Source of the DNA: an uncultured Planctomycetota bacterium
GTDB lineage: Bacteria > Planctomycetota > Phycisphaerae > SM23-33
NCBI GenBank assembly: GCA_903892515.1
Contig: CAITIS010000084.1
Coordinates: 37,786 to 101,785 of the forward strand
DNA length: 64,000 nucleotides
Direction: 5' to 3'
Positions 47,909 through 57,700 of the stretch are shown here, piece after piece. Each line of letters begins with the position of its first letter. Position 1 is the first letter of the stretch. Below the pieces are notes generated by a model that worked only from the letters and a program-made list of their open reading frames with translations, had not been told where the DNA came from and did no database searches. The translations under genes and the position numbers were made by a program.

Positions 47909-50245
47909 TTACATAACCGCCGGTCCCAGCAAATCGATCATGCAGGCATCGGCGGCGCCCTTGACTGGCGGAAGCTGCCACTTCTGCGCCTTGGGCCAGG
48001 TTACGCTGCGCAGTGTCGGGCCGGTGCTGCTCGTCGCCGGCAGGGCCACGGGGCCAACCGTCGAGAACAGTGTCGAAGGACTGCTGCTGATTGTGGTCGT
48101 GCTGTTCAGCAGGTACGCCGGAGCCACGGGGCCAACGACGGGCGTCGATGCCGGCAGATCAGTGGCCGAGCCCGGCGTGATGCTGGCGGCCAGTTCGACT
48201 GGCGATGCCACATCCTGCGTCGGAGCGGCCGACACGTACGACGTGCCGAAGTTGCGCTCCAGAATGATGTAATCCTGGAAGTTCACCACGCCGTCGTTGT
48301 TGAAGTCGCCGCCTTCCCAGCCCATGTTGGCCTGGCCGAAGTTGCGCTCCAGCAGGATGTAATCCTGGAAGTTGGTCTTGCCGTCCAGGTTGGCGTCGCC
48401 CACGGGCTTGCCTTCCATGGCGCCGATCCAACCATTGCTCGGGGCCACGTTGTCGCTGGCGGCCTTATACGCGATGTTCGTGGGGATGTAGCCGGTGTAA
48501 ACCCAGTTGATCATGTCCGAGATCAGATCGGGATGCTGGCGGATCCAGTTCACCGCGGCCGGCACGTCATTGGCCACCGTGCCCGGCGCGATGCCCGAGT
48601 GCGTGCGGTAGTACGTGGTCAGGTTGCGCGTGGGGTCGATGAAGTTGGGGTTGACATTGACCAGATCATGCGCGCCCGGCAGGGCGCCGTTGGCCGCGCT
48701 ATGCATGTAGTTGTACGCACCCCCGGCCAGCCCGCCCGTGGCCAGCCGATATAGGGCGTTGTTGTCGCAGTTGGGTCCCAGCACCACGTCATAGAACGGA
48801 TCGTAGGTGTTGTACTGATTGATCATCCAGCCGCCGGCGGCGACGCTGTCCAGCGTGTAGCCGATGTTGTTCTTGAACTCGGCCACGCCGCCCGTGTTGC
48901 CGCCGTACGTGTGCGACACATTGGTGGCGTCGCATCTGCCGACGGCCATGGTGTTGTGGCGGTCAATCGTCTCAAGCCCAGCCAGGAACCCTAGCGACGT
49001 GCCGCTGCCGGCGTTGGTGCCGCCGATGCGCGGCAGCGACAGGCAGTTCTGAATCACGTCATTGGTGGAGCCGGGATTCATGGCATTTAGGATCATGATT
49101 CCGTCATCCACGTCGGCGGCCAAGGGCGTGTCGATGATCATGTGGTCGAAGGTCTGGTTGGCGATCATCTCGGAAATATGCGGGTTGGAGGCGTTGGGAA
49201 TCGTGCAGGTCACGTACGTCCGGCTGTAGTTGATGCCATTGCTGAGGACGAGATACCCGTTGGAAGCATCGCTGATGTTGACGATATTGTTCGTCCACGT
49301 CTGGAAGGCCGGTCCGAGATACGGCGAAGAATATGGGCAATTCTCGAAGACGCAGCCATTGAGGGTCTTCATGTTGGAAATGCTCACGCCCTTGTCGAAC
49401 CCATCATTGATCAGGTTGACGCCGACTGAACTGGTCCCGACGAAGCGGGCCTCGCTGGCGATATCGCCGTACGGCACCTTCAGTCCCTCGCTGAAGTACG
49501 AGTTGGACAGCGTGAAGTCAACCGCGCCCGACACGTACAGCGTCGTGCGCGTGAAGGTGCAGTGGTCCAGGCTCGTCATCTGGGCTTCGCTGTTGGGCTG
49601 GACGATCAAGCCGTAGGCGGTCCACTGATTACCCGGAAAGGCGCTGGCGTTGGGGCCACCGTTGAGATCGGTGAAGTCGGTGTAGGTGGCTCCGATGTTG
49701 GTCACGATGTAGTAAGAGTCGGGGACGATAATGCCCGGCTGGCCCGCGCTGCCGGGCTTGGTGCGCATGTAGCTGTGGCTCTCGGCCGTGCCACGCAGGT
49801 AAAGGTTCACTTGGCTGCCATAGGGGGCGTGCATCATGGGCTGGACGCCGGCGGCTGCGTCGAATTCGATTCCCTGCCCGGCCAGCACGTTCAGGACGCT
49901 CTTGCCCTGGCTCAGGATGCTACCCTGGACCGTCAGCGGGGCCGCGACGGTGAGCGTCTTATCGCCCATGTTGGCGCTGCTGCCCAGCTTGATGGCGTCG
50001 CCTGTGCCCGTGCCGACTGTGGTGACCACGTCCACCGTGACCTTGCCGTTGATCGTGACCGTGTCGCCGGACCCGGGAATGTGCGTGACGGCCCCGCCGT
50101 CCTGCGTGGCCCAGGTGCTCAGGGACGACCAGTTGCCCACGCCGGTGGTGCTGACGAACGCGCTGAGCAGCATGCGGGCTTCAAGAGTTTCCAGCGACGG
50201 GTGGTTCGTACACCGAGAGGGACGGCGGCGGGATACTGCCTTCAT
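47909..50245 (-). CDS. Secreted beta-helix protein with LEPR-XLL-like start and dockerin
   Basis: A 778-residue exported protein. The ATG at 50245 follows GGAGAG; the ATG at 50257 has no ribosome site. The N-terminus carries SLETLEARMLLSAF, a variant of the planctomycete LEPR-XLL sorting motif. The body (about 30-560) is rich in Asn/Gly/Ser/Thr with short strands (GCVFENCPYSSPYLG, FKNNIGYTLDSVA) as in right-handed beta-helix polysaccharide-binding or lyase proteins. Residues about 614-668 are two dockerin-like calcium loops (GDANLDGKTNFQDYILLERN, GDFNNDGVVNFQDYIILERN). A Ser/Thr/Pro tail of about 110 residues ends it. Probably cell-surface carbohydrate binding or degradation. Confidence 0.8.
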   Translation of the reverse strand: MKAVSRRRPSRCTNHPSLETLEARMLLSAFVSTTGVGNWSSLSTWATQDGGAVTHIPGSGDTVTINGKVTVDVVTTVGTGTGDAIKLGSSANMGDKTLTVAAPLTVQGSILSQGKSVLNVLAGQGIEFDAAAGVQPMMHAPYGSQVNLYLRGTAESHSYMRTKPGSAGQPGIIVPDSYYIVTNIGATYTDFTDLNGGPNASAFPGNQWTAYGLIVQPNSEAQMTSLDHCTFTRTTLYVSGAVDFTLSNSYFSEGLKVPYGDIASEARFVGTSSVGVNLINDGFDKGVSISNMKTLNGCVFENCPYSSPYLGPAFQTWTNNIVNISDASNGYLVLSNGINYSRTYVTCTIPNASNPHISEMIANQTFDHMIIDTPLAADVDDGIMILNAMNPGSTNDVIQNCLSLPRIGGTNAGSGTSLGFLAGLETIDRHNTMAVGRCDATNVSHTYGGNTGGVAEFKNNIGYTLDSVAAGGWMINQYNTYDPFYDVVLGPNCDNNALYRLATGGLAGGAYNYMHSAANGALPGAHDLVNVNPNFIDPTRNLTTYYRTHSGIAPGTVANDVPAAVNWIRQHPDLISDMINWVYTGYIPTNIAYKAASDNVAPSNGWIGAMEGKPVGDANLDGKTNFQDYILLERNFGQANMGWEGGDFNNDGVVNFQDYIILERNFGTSYVSAAPTQDVASPVELAASITPGSATDLPASTPVVGPVAPAYLLNSTTTISSSPSTLFSTVGPVALPATSSTGPTLRSVTWPKAQKWQLPPVKGAADACMIDLLGPAVM

Positions 50246-50431
50246 GGTTCTCTCCATTTAGCAAAGTCGCGAGTCGAGGCCACGACGATTCGACCGCTGG
50301 CGGCGATCTGACAAAAGCGCAGACAGCCGCAGCATGTCATCAATAAGATACCCTACATATGAGAGAGCGTCAAGCCTAAAAGGGACGGAGCGGTGGTGGG
50401 GCAGGTGGCGGAGCATATATGGGTGGGCGAT

Positions 50432-50880
50432 CTGTTCTTCTGGCAGGAAGAACAGGTCGCTCACGCCGGAGTCTCGAAAGAAAGCTTTGATTTGAAGAAG
50501 GCTTGATCTGAAGGAGCAGGCCTTGATTTGAAGAAGGCTTGATCTGAAGGAGCAGGCTTTGATTTGGCGAAGCAGGCTTCGATTTTGCCGGCCCCAGCGG
50601 GGCCGAGGGATGTAGCCACGGGTGTAGCGGCAGGCGGCAGAAGCCGCCGGACGCGGAACCCGTGGAGTGAGGTCCTTTTGCCTTCGCCCCGGAGGGGCGA
50701 AGGAGCCTCACTGGCCCGGTCGAATCGTGGCCTTCCTCCGCCCCTGCCGGGGCGGGTGAAACGAAAACGCTCTCCACGGGTTGCGCTACGTCCGCCGGTG
50801 GCGGCCTGCGCTCCACCCGTGGCTACAGGCCTTTGCCCCTCCGGGGCAAGCGACCGCCAGAAGAACAGGTCGCTCACATC
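50432..50880. repeat. Repeat-rich gap with 36-bp tandem repeat and GC hairpins
   Basis: The 750-bp gap before glgB holds: the word AGAAGAACAGGTCGCTCAC at about 50446 and again at about 50861 (and a variant near 47855); a 36-bp direct repeat TTGATTTGAAGAAGGCTTGA... at 50487-50522 and 50523-50558 plus a partial third; and inverted copies of CCACGGGT...CCCGTGG words around hairpins GCCCCGGAGGGGC (about 50688-50700) and CCCCTGCCGGGGC. No gene is seen. Confidence 0.72.
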
Positions 50881-50995
50881 AGCGGCGGATTGGAGAAAAG
50901 CCCCGGCCATCGGATCCCACTGTTCGCTGACCATGATAGTCGGCAGTCTCTCGCGGCTCGTTTCATCTGGCCAGCCAGCAATCTCGCTGCCCACT

Positions 50996-53023
50996 TCACC
51001 TTGCCGGGGCCAGGACTTGGGCGCTGCGGCTGGGGATGTAGATCTGGATGCTCTGGGATCGCCCGTACATGGGCACGTCCTGTTTCCAATACGGCGGCCC
51101 CTCGTCGACAGCGCCAAATCCGCCGAAACGCGGGTTGTCGGTGTTGAGGACGATTCGGTAGTCGGCCGCATCGGGCACGGGGATGCGCAGATCGCTGTAT
51201 GAGGCGGTGGGATGAAAGTTGAAGACGAACACCAGCGGGCCGCGCCGGCAGACGAGCTGCTTGGTGTCCTCGTGCACGGCCAGTTGCTCGACGAACACAT
51301 CGCCCAGCACGTGGTAGCAGACGTCCAGTTGCAGCATCGCCCGGTCGAATTCGTTCAGCCCGGCGTAGCGCAAGTCCAGGTTGTCCACCAGCGACCACTG
51401 CCGCCGGGCGTATTGGTAGGAGAAGCCGTTCCCAGGCCGGGGGAAGTCGATCCACTCGGGATGGCCGAATTCGTTGCCCATGAAATTCAGCCAGGCCTCG
51501 CCGCCTAAGGCAAATGTGATCAGCCGGATCATCTTGTGCAGGGCGATGCCGCGGTCGATGATCGGGCTGTGGCTGGCCTTATTCATGTGCCAGTACATCT
51601 CGTCGCCCATGAGCCGAAAGGCGATGGTCTTGTCGCCGACCAAGGCTTGGTCGTGGCTCTCGACGTAGGCGATGTGCTTTTCGCCCGCCCGGCGGTTGCG
51701 CATGGTGTGTTCGATCTCCTGGAGATCCCACTGCTCGTCGGGCTTTTCCTTCAGCACCTTGATCCAGTAATCCGGCAGGGCCATCGCCAGGCGATAGTCA
51801 AAGCCGATCCCGCCTTCATCGACTGGCCGGGCGACGCCGACCATGCCCGAGACGTCCTCGGCGATCGAGACCGCCTGGCCATTGAACTGGTGCAGCAGCT
51901 GGTTGGCCAACTGCAAGTACGTCACGGCGTCGGGATCGACGTTGGGGCCGAAGTAGTCGTCGTAGCTCGTGAAGTGCCGCGCCAGCCCGTGATCCAGGTA
52001 CATCATGCTGGTGACGCCGTCGAAGCGGAAGCCGTCGAAACGGAACTCCTCCAGCCAGTACCGCACGTTGCTTAGCAGGAAACGCTGCACCTCGTACTTG
52101 CTGTAATCAAAGAGCAGCGAGTCCCAGGCGACGTGCTGGCCGCGCGGGCCGGCGTGGAAGTACTGGTAGTCGCTGCCGTCGAACTGGCTGAGCCCTTCAC
52201 GGGTGTTCTTGACGGCGTGGCTATGCACGAGGTCCAGCAGCACCAGCACGCCCATGCCGTGGGCGGTGTCGATGAGGTTCTTCAAGTCCTCGGGCGTGCC
52301 GAAGTATGACGAGACGGCGTAGAAGTTGCTCACCTGGTAGCCGAAGGAGCCGTAGAAGGGGTGCTCCATGATGGCCATGAGCTGCACGGCGTTGTAGCCC
52401 AAGGCGGCGATCCGCGGCAGCACGTTCTGCGTGAATTCGCGAAAGTTGCCGATGCGGGGCTCTTCCTGCGCCATGCCGACGTGAGCCTCGTAGATGCGCA
52501 AGTTGCCCTGAATGGCCGGCGCGGCGTTGCGGAACTTGAAGGGCTCAGGCGGGTGCCAATATTGGCCGGTGAGGTTGTGGGTCTGCGGGTCATGCAGAAC
52601 CCGGCGGATGTAGGCGGGAATCCGGTCCATGGTGCCGAGTTTGCTGACGACCTGGACTTTCACCATGCCCTGGTGCATCAGCCGGTGGGCGTATTGGCCG
52701 TCGGGAAGGAACAGGCTCCAGACGCCGAAGGCATCGCGCGTCATCGGGTGGGAATAGCGATCCCAGCCATTGAAGTCGCCCACCAGGTGCAGTTGCAGCG
52801 CCGCCGGCGCCCACTCGCGATACCACACGCCCTCCTGGCCGTCGTGCTGCCCGCGATTAAAGCCAAAGTGGCGATGCCCCTGGCTGATCTCGCCCAGCAG
52901 TCCGCCCTCAAGGTCAAAGCGGGCCAGAGTGGTCTTGTAATAGCTGTAGCGATGCCGCAACTGCTGGCTGTACGGCTCGAGCCAGGGATCCAACCGCACC
53001 AGATCGGTTCCGTCCTGTTTCAT
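50996..53023 (-). CDS. glgB: 1,4-alpha-glucan branching enzyme, eukaryote-type (GH13_8)
   Basis: A 675-residue cytosolic enzyme that makes alpha-1,6 branches in glycogen. It begins MKQDGTDLVRLDPWLEPY with GAGGAC upstream. A CBM48-like domain (about 70-170: EWAPAALQLHLVGDFNGWDR) precedes the GH13 barrel. Catalytic residues are in FRFDGVTSMMY (Asp, about 335), IAEDVSGM (Glu, about 388) and VESHDQAL (Asp, about 457). DGFRFDGVTSMMYLDHGL and WLNFMGNEFGHPEWIDFPR match the plant/animal-type GBE family rather than the E. coli GlgB type. No other glycogen gene is adjacent. Confidence 0.93.
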   Translation of the reverse strand: MKQDGTDLVRLDPWLEPYSQQLRHRYSYYKTTLARFDLEGGLLGEISQGHRHFGFNRGQHDGQEGVWYREWAPAALQLHLVGDFNGWDRYSHPMTRDAFGVWSLFLPDGQYAHRLMHQGMVKVQVVSKLGTMDRIPAYIRRVLHDPQTHNLTGQYWHPPEPFKFRNAAPAIQGNLRIYEAHVGMAQEEPRIGNFREFTQNVLPRIAALGYNAVQLMAIMEHPFYGSFGYQVSNFYAVSSYFGTPEDLKNLIDTAHGMGVLVLLDLVHSHAVKNTREGLSQFDGSDYQYFHAGPRGQHVAWDSLLFDYSKYEVQRFLLSNVRYWLEEFRFDGFRFDGVTSMMYLDHGLARHFTSYDDYFGPNVDPDAVTYLQLANQLLHQFNGQAVSIAEDVSGMVGVARPVDEGGIGFDYRLAMALPDYWIKVLKEKPDEQWDLQEIEHTMRNRRAGEKHIAYVESHDQALVGDKTIAFRLMGDEMYWHMNKASHSPIIDRGIALHKMIRLITFALGGEAWLNFMGNEFGHPEWIDFPRPGNGFSYQYARRQWSLVDNLDLRYAGLNEFDRAMLQLDVCYHVLGDVFVEQLAVHEDTKQLVCRRGPLVFVFNFHPTASYSDLRIPVPDAADYRIVLNTDNPRFGGFGAVDEGPPYWKQDVPMYGRSQSIQIYIPSRSAQVLAPAR

Positions 53024-53101
53024 GGCAGTCCTCGTGCACATGATACGCGCCGCAGCGGAGTTTATCATCAATGTCCATCATGAATGGCTGGGCGCCGGGA
53101 T

Positions 53102-53461
53102 TGGGTGCCGTGGTTTGGCTGGGTGCCGAGGTTTCCGCTGGGTGCCGTGGTTTGCGCAGCGAAGCGGAGCAACCACGTTTCACGGTTGACGGCGTGGCCG
53201 CTGGACTCCGCGGCCACGGCACCCAGCGATGGTATGCGTACCATAGGAGTCGAACAGGGGTGCCACAGGCTGACACGCCCTCGCGTTTCTTTCGCGAAGG
53301 TGGGGCTGCCTATGCCGACGCTCGCATAGGTAGAGCCGCCAGAAGACGCGGCTCAACCTATGGCACCCAAGGCAGCTCAACCTATGGCACCCAGCGCATG
53401 GGTGCCGTGGTTTGCGCTGGGTGCCGTGGTTTGCGCAGCGAAGCGGAGCAACCACGTTTCC
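53102..53461. repeat. Repeats F and E upstream of the symporter gene
   Basis: The 620-bp gap starts with several GGGTGCCGTGGTTT words and a family F palindrome (about 53144-53179: TTTGCGCAGCGAAGCGGAGC core). A full-length family E element in reverse orientation follows (53258-53370). Then comes another GGTGCCGTGGTTTGCGC pair with a second F palindrome (about 53401-53459). The last 180 bases before the symporter gene show no element. Confidence 0.82.
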
Positions 53462-53645
53462 CGTGCGAGGTCTCCCGTGCGAGTTCATATCGCCGGTTCA
53501 TGTCCGGTTCATGTCTTGCACGCCGCCGCTGCGCCGGCGACAATTCCCTCGGCGTTCGCTGTGTCCTCGACGGTGACGTTCTCTGGTTCGGCGGTTACGG
53601 TCTTTGCGGCTGCGGCATGGATGGCCGTGGCGGAAAGGTTTCACG

Positions 53646-54911
53646 ATGGAGACCAGGCAGTCCTTTCTCAAGAGTTACCGATTCTCCCTGATCCTGCTGG
53701 CTTCGATGGTCGTCGGCTGCCTGCTGGGGCACTTCCGGCCAAGCTGGGCCGAACCCATCAAGCCCATCGGCGACATGTTCCTGCGGGGGTTGTTTATGAT
53801 CATCGTGCCGATGATCTACTTCTCCATCGCCTCGGCCGTGGCGGCCATGTCCAGCACCTTCCGGCTGCTGCGGATTCTCGGCAGCATGATGCTGGTCTTC
53901 ACCGCTACGGGCATCGTGGCGGCCGCCATCATGCTGACCGCGGTGCAGTGGTTCCCGCCGGCCCAGGGCTTTGCCGACGGCGCCGCCGCCGTCACCTTGC
54001 CCGCCCAGCACATGAGCACCTTTGAGCAGGTGCTGCGGGCCTTCACCACCGGCGACTTCGTCGAGCTGCTCTCGATGCGAAACACGCTGGCGCTGATTGT
54101 CTTTGCCATCCTCACCGGCCTGGCGGCCTCTGCCGGCGGCGACAGCACGCGGGCCTTCACCGCTTTTCTGCGGGCGGGCAACGAGGTCTTCATGCGCGTG
54201 GTGCGGTACGTGATGTTCTTAGCCCCGATCGGGCTGGGGGCGTACTTTGCCAACCTGGTCGTAAAGTACGGCGACGTGCTGGTAGGGGCGTATGGCCGGG
54301 CGATGCTGCTGTACTACCCGCTGACCATCGCGTACTTCTTCGTGGCCTTTACGGTGTACACGTTTGTGGCCGGCGGCCCGCGCGGGCTAAAACGCTTCTG
54401 GTCGAACATCCTGCCGCCCTCGCTGACGGCCCTGGCCACGGGCAGCAGCTACGTGACCATCCCGGCCAATCTCGAAGCCGCCGGCCAGATCGGCGTGCCG
54501 GTGGACATTCGCGAGACGGTGATCCCCATCGGGGCCACGCTGCACATGGAAGGCTCGTGCCTGGCGGCAGTGCTGAAGATCGCCTTCGTCTTCGGCGTTT
54601 TTCACATGGACTTTACCTCGCCTGAGATCATCTTAAAAGCCGGTGGCATATCGCTGCTGGTGGGCATGGTGGTCAGCGGCATTCCCGGCGGGGGCATCAC
54701 CGGCGAGGTGCTGATCATGACGCTCTTTGGCCTGCCCCCCGAGGCCCTGCCGCTGATGAACGCCATCGGCAACCTGGTGGACCCGCCGGCCACGCTGGTC
54801 AACGCCATCGGCGACAACGTCTCGAGCATGCTGGTGGCCCGCGTCTTAGGCGGCAGAGGCTGGATGAAAAAGTCAACCGACCTCGCCAAAGAGCAAACCC
54901 TGGCGGCGTAG
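53646..54911 (+). CDS. Dicarboxylate/amino acid:cation symporter (DAACS family)
   Basis: A 421-residue inner-membrane symporter driving uptake of dicarboxylates or acidic amino acids with Na+ or H+. About eight helices plus re-entrant loops are expected. The N-terminal MFLRGLFMIIVPMIYFSIAS is the conserved helix after the first loop. The serine-rich re-entrant segment is in LTALATGSSYVTIPANLEAA. PIGATLHMEGSCLAA and DPPATLVNAIGDN are the substrate and cation sites, near the family's N-x-x-G-T and N-x-x-x-D motifs. GGAAAGG upstream of ATG fixes the start. Confidence 0.9.
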   Translation: METRQSFLKSYRFSLILLASMVVGCLLGHFRPSWAEPIKPIGDMFLRGLFMIIVPMIYFSIASAVAAMSSTFRLLRILGSMMLVFTATGIVAAAIMLTAVQWFPPAQGFADGAAAVTLPAQHMSTFEQVLRAFTTGDFVELLSMRNTLALIVFAILTGLAASAGGDSTRAFTAFLRAGNEVFMRVVRYVMFLAPIGLGAYFANLVVKYGDVLVGAYGRAMLLYYPLTIAYFFVAFTVYTFVAGGPRGLKRFWSNILPPSLTALATGSSYVTIPANLEAAGQIGVPVDIRETVIPIGATLHMEGSCLAAVLKIAFVFGVFHMDFTSPEIILKAGGISLLVGMVVSGIPGGGITGEVLIMTLFGLPPEALPLMNAIGNLVDPPATLVNAIGDNVSSMLVARVLGGRGWMKKSTDLAKEQTLAA

Positions 54912-54920
54912 AGCTTTGAG

Positions 54921-55212
54921 GTAGGGTCCGCAGCTGTGCTGCGGACGGGCGTGCGGAGAGATATCTACGTCACGTGGTTGCTCGCTTCGCTCGCAGCCCA
55001 CGGCACCCATGGCAGGCTCGCGGTCAGCCGGGTGCCATGGTCAGCCCGCTGTCTGGGGCTGGCCATGCGTGACGTCGATTCATGGCCAGGCTGGACGACA
55101 GCCAGACCATGGCACCCAGCACGCTCACCGCGTCTACTTTTGCGGCCGAGCGGACGTTTGCGCAGAGGGGGCATCGCGTGGTTGCTCGCTTCGCTCGCAG
55201 CCCACGGCACCC
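54921..55212. repeat. Repeats B, F and H between convergent genes
   Basis: In order: a shortened family B (about 54921-54949, GTCCGCAGCTGTGCTGCGGAC), an F variant with GTGGTTGCTCGCTTCGCTCG core (about 54974-55004), a family H element (55027-55115), and a second copy of the same F variant with the identical GCCCACGGCACCCATGGCAG tail (about 55179-55230). The last F copy touches the end of the oxidoreductase gene. Confidence 0.82.
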
Positions 55213-55227
55213 ATGGCAGGCTCGCGG

Positions 55228-56280
55228 TCAGCCGTCTTTTTCGATTATACCCAGGCCGTGGCGGTCGGAGCGGTCGCCGTCCCAGCGGTGGGCCTGGATG
55301 GCCTGGACGATGCGTTCGGCGCAGCGGACGGCCGCTAAGCCGGCAACGCCCGACACGACCGGCTCGGCGCCTTCGGCGACGCAGCGGCAGAAGGATTCGG
55401 CCTGTTTTTTCAGCGGTTCGGCCGTCTCGTCGACTTGCAGATCCTCGACGCGAACGAGCTTGCTGTAGTCCATGTGCAGGGCCAGTTCGGCCAGGTCTTT
55501 GACGTTCTTCTCGCGGGCCAGCTGGATCAGGTCGCGGTTGTCGCTCTTGCGGACCACGGCCCCGACCTTCTTGGCGTAATCCACCGACACGTACGCCTGC
55601 TCGGAGAAGATTCGCATCTTGCGTTCGCTCTTGATGGCCAGTCGCGAGGCCGTCAGGTTGGCCACGCAGCCGTTGGCAAAGACCAGGCGGGCGTTGGCGA
55701 TGTCCTCGTGGACGCCGATGACGTTGACGCCGACGGCTTCGATGCTTACCGGATCGCCGTGGGCCATGGTCAGCACCAGGTCGATGTCGTGGATCATCAT
55801 GTCCAGCACCACGCCCACGTCGGCGGAGCGGAACGTAAAGGGGCTGATGCGGGTGGCCTCGATGAACTTGGGCGTGATGGCGTAGCGGCCCAGGGCCTCG
55901 ACGGCGGGGTTGAAGCGCTCGGTGTGGCCCACCTGCACGGTGCTGCCGGTCTTGGCGGCCAGGTCGAGGAGCTGCTGGGCCTCGGCGCTGCTCTTGGCGA
56001 TGGGCTTTTCGATGAGCACGGGCTTGCCGGCCTGGACGAAGGGCAGGGCGGCCTGAATGTGCCCGACGGTGGGCACGGCCACAATGGCGGCATCGGCAAT
56101 GGCGGCGGCCTGGGCGGGACTTTCCAGGGCCTGGCAATGGTACTGCGCGGCCACGGCCTGGGCGGCCTGGAGGTCGCGGTCCACCACGCACACGAGCTGG
56201 GCTTGGGGCAACTCCGACAGGACGCGGCAGTGCAACTTGCCCATCCGGCCAACACCAATAACGGCGATTTTAATGCTCAT
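55228..56280 (-). CDS. Gfo/Idh/MocA-family oxidoreductase in the lipid A operon
   Basis: A 350-residue cytosolic NAD(P)-dependent enzyme. The Rossmann motif is IAVIGVGRMGKLHCRVL and the family signature VLIEKPIAKSSAEAQ is at about residue 90, followed by VGHTERFNPAV. It is the third gene after lpxD and lpxC-fabZ. In some bacteria a relative, GnnA, oxidises UDP-GlcNAc at C3 to make 2,3-diamino lipid A, so that role is possible; no GnnB aminotransferase is seen beside it. The start at 56280 is chosen for the family N-terminus; it has no Shine-Dalgarno because a J repeat abuts it. Confidence 0.78.
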   Translation of the reverse strand: MSIKIAVIGVGRMGKLHCRVLSELPQAQLVCVVDRDLQAAQAVAAQYHCQALESPAQAAAIADAAIVAVPTVGHIQAALPFVQAGKPVLIEKPIAKSSAEAQQLLDLAAKTGSTVQVGHTERFNPAVEALGRYAITPKFIEATRISPFTFRSADVGVVLDMMIHDIDLVLTMAHGDPVSIEAVGVNVIGVHEDIANARLVFANGCVANLTASRLAIKSERKMRIFSEQAYVSVDYAKKVGAVVRKSDNRDLIQLAREKNVKDLAELALHMDYSKLVRVEDLQVDETAEPLKKQAESFCRCVAEGAEPVVSGVAGLAAVRCAERIVQAIQAHRWDGDRSDRHGLGIIEKDG

Positions 56281-56386
56281 AGGATAGGTCATAGGTCGTA
56301 GGTCGTAGGTCGTAGGTCGTAAAGCAAACGTTGCGATGGCTTCGTGCTGTTCTATGACCTACGACCTATGACCTACGACCTGTCTT
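56280..56386. repeat. Inverted J arms between lpxC-fabZ and the oxidoreductase
   Basis: TAGGTCGTAGGTCGTAGGTC words (about 56283-56321) face the inverse CTACGACCTATGACCTACGA (about 56356-56383) across a short spacer. The block occupies the entire gap, from one base after one gene's stop to the next gene's start codon. Confidence 0.85.
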
Positions 56387-57700
56387 CTAGATTGTTTCTT
56401 TATCCACCAGCATGAACTTCAGTTCGGCCTCGGCTGCCAGTTCGCCGCCGACATACGCGTGGCACTGGCAGTGGCCGGTGCGGCTGCGAACGTGCAGGGC
56501 CACGGACTCGATGACGAGCTGGTCGCCTGGCCGGACGGGCCGGCGATTCTTGGCCTTGTCCAGGCTGACCAGGAAGGCGACCTTGCCGGTGTGTTCGAGC
56601 CGCTGGCTGAGCAGCAGGCCCGAGAGCTGGGCCATGGCCTCTAGGATCAGCACGCCCGGCATGATCGGCTCGCCGGGGTAGTGGCCCTGGAAGAAGGGCT
56701 CGTTGATCGAGACGTTCTTGATGCCCACGGCCCGCTTGTCGTCCTGCAATTCGATGACGCGGTCGATCATCAGGAACGGGTAGCGGTGGGGCAGCAGCAG
56801 CATGATCTGGCGGATGTCCAGTTGCGGCTGGCGGGTCAGCGAGCGGGCTCGCTCGCGGGCGACGACCTGCTCGGCCAGCTTTCGCGCCAGCTGGTGATTG
56901 AGATTGTGCCCGCTCTTGTACGCGACGATTCGGCCACGCAGGCTCCGGCCCAGCAGCGCCAAGTCGCCGATCAGGTCGGCCACCTTGTGCCGCACCTGCT
57001 CGTCCTCGAAGCGCGGCGTATTCTCGACCGGCCCGTGTTCGCCCATGACCAGCAGATCGCTGGCTTGCAGGTGCGTGCCCCAGCCCTTGGCCTGGAAGGC
57101 CCGAGCCTCGTGCTCCAGCAGGAAGGTCCGCGCCGGGGCGATCTGGGCGGCGTAGTCGTCGGCGTCGAGCCTGAAGCCCAGCACTTGCCGGCCGATGCTC
57201 TTCACCGGGCCGTAGTCCAGATCGTACAGGATGTCGAGGTAGTCGCCCTCGCCCGGCAAGGCCGCCAGCATGGCGTTGCCTTCGGAGACGGCAGTGGGCG
57301 TCTCGATCACGAATTCCTTGCGGTCGGCGTCCTGCTCTTCCAGCCCGGCCTGGAGAATGGCATCGACGAAGGGCTTGGGCGAGCAGTCGGTGCCCGGCAG
57401 CTCGGCTGAGTTAACTTCGATAATGACGTTATCCACGCCCATGCCGGCCATAGCCGAGAGCACGTGCTCGGTGGTCTCGACGGAGATCTGGCCGTCGCGC
57501 AGGCTGGTGCGGCGGTCCTGCGGCCCGGCCAGGGCGGGAATGCTGGCCGAGATGCGGATGGGCTGGGGCAGATCGGTGCGGACGAAGATGATGCCGGTGT
57601 TGGCTTGCGCCGGCAGCATCCGCACCTGGACGGGCTTGGAGGTGAACAGCCCCAGGCCGCTGATTTCAACGGGCTTCTGGATTGTCTTTTGGCGACTCAA
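56387..57700 (-). CDS. lpxC-fabZ: Bifunctional LpxC deacetylase / FabZ dehydratase
   Basis: A 437-residue fusion. LpxC (1-280) removes the acetyl group from UDP-3-O-acyl-GlcNAc, the committed step of lipid A synthesis; zinc ligands are His79 ([11 protein letters not shown]), His238 and Asp242 ([10 protein letters not shown]), and the catalytic base is His265 (KSGHNLNHQ). FabZ (about 295-437) dehydrates 3-hydroxyacyl-ACP; its active site is in [14 protein letters not shown] and [14 protein letters not shown] with the Glu of LILEAMAQ. Such fusions are known from Bacteroidetes and Planctomycetes. TTG start, 35-base overlap with lpxD, GGAGAAGAGAG upstream. Confidence 0.95.
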   Translation of the reverse strand: MSRQKTIQKPVEISGLGLFTSKPVQVRMLPAQANTGIIFVRTDLPQPIRISASIPALAGPQDRRTSLRDGQISVETTEHVLSAMAGMGVDNVIIEVNSAELPGTDCSPKPFVDAILQAGLEEQDADRKEFVIETPTAVSEGNAMLAALPGEGDYLDILYDLDYGPVKSIGRQVLGFRLDADDYAAQIAPARTFLLEHEARAFQAKGWGTHLQASDLLVMGEHGPVENTPRFEDEQVRHKVADLIGDLALLGRSLRGRIVAYKSGHNLNHQLARKLAEQVVARERARSLTRQPQLDIRQIMLLLPHRYPFLMIDRVIELQDDKRAVGIKNVSINEPFFQGHYPGEPIMPGVLILEAMAQLSGLLLSQRLEHTGKVAFLVSLDKAKNRRPVRPGDQLVIESVALHVRSRTGHCQCHAYVGGELAAEAELKFMLVDKETI

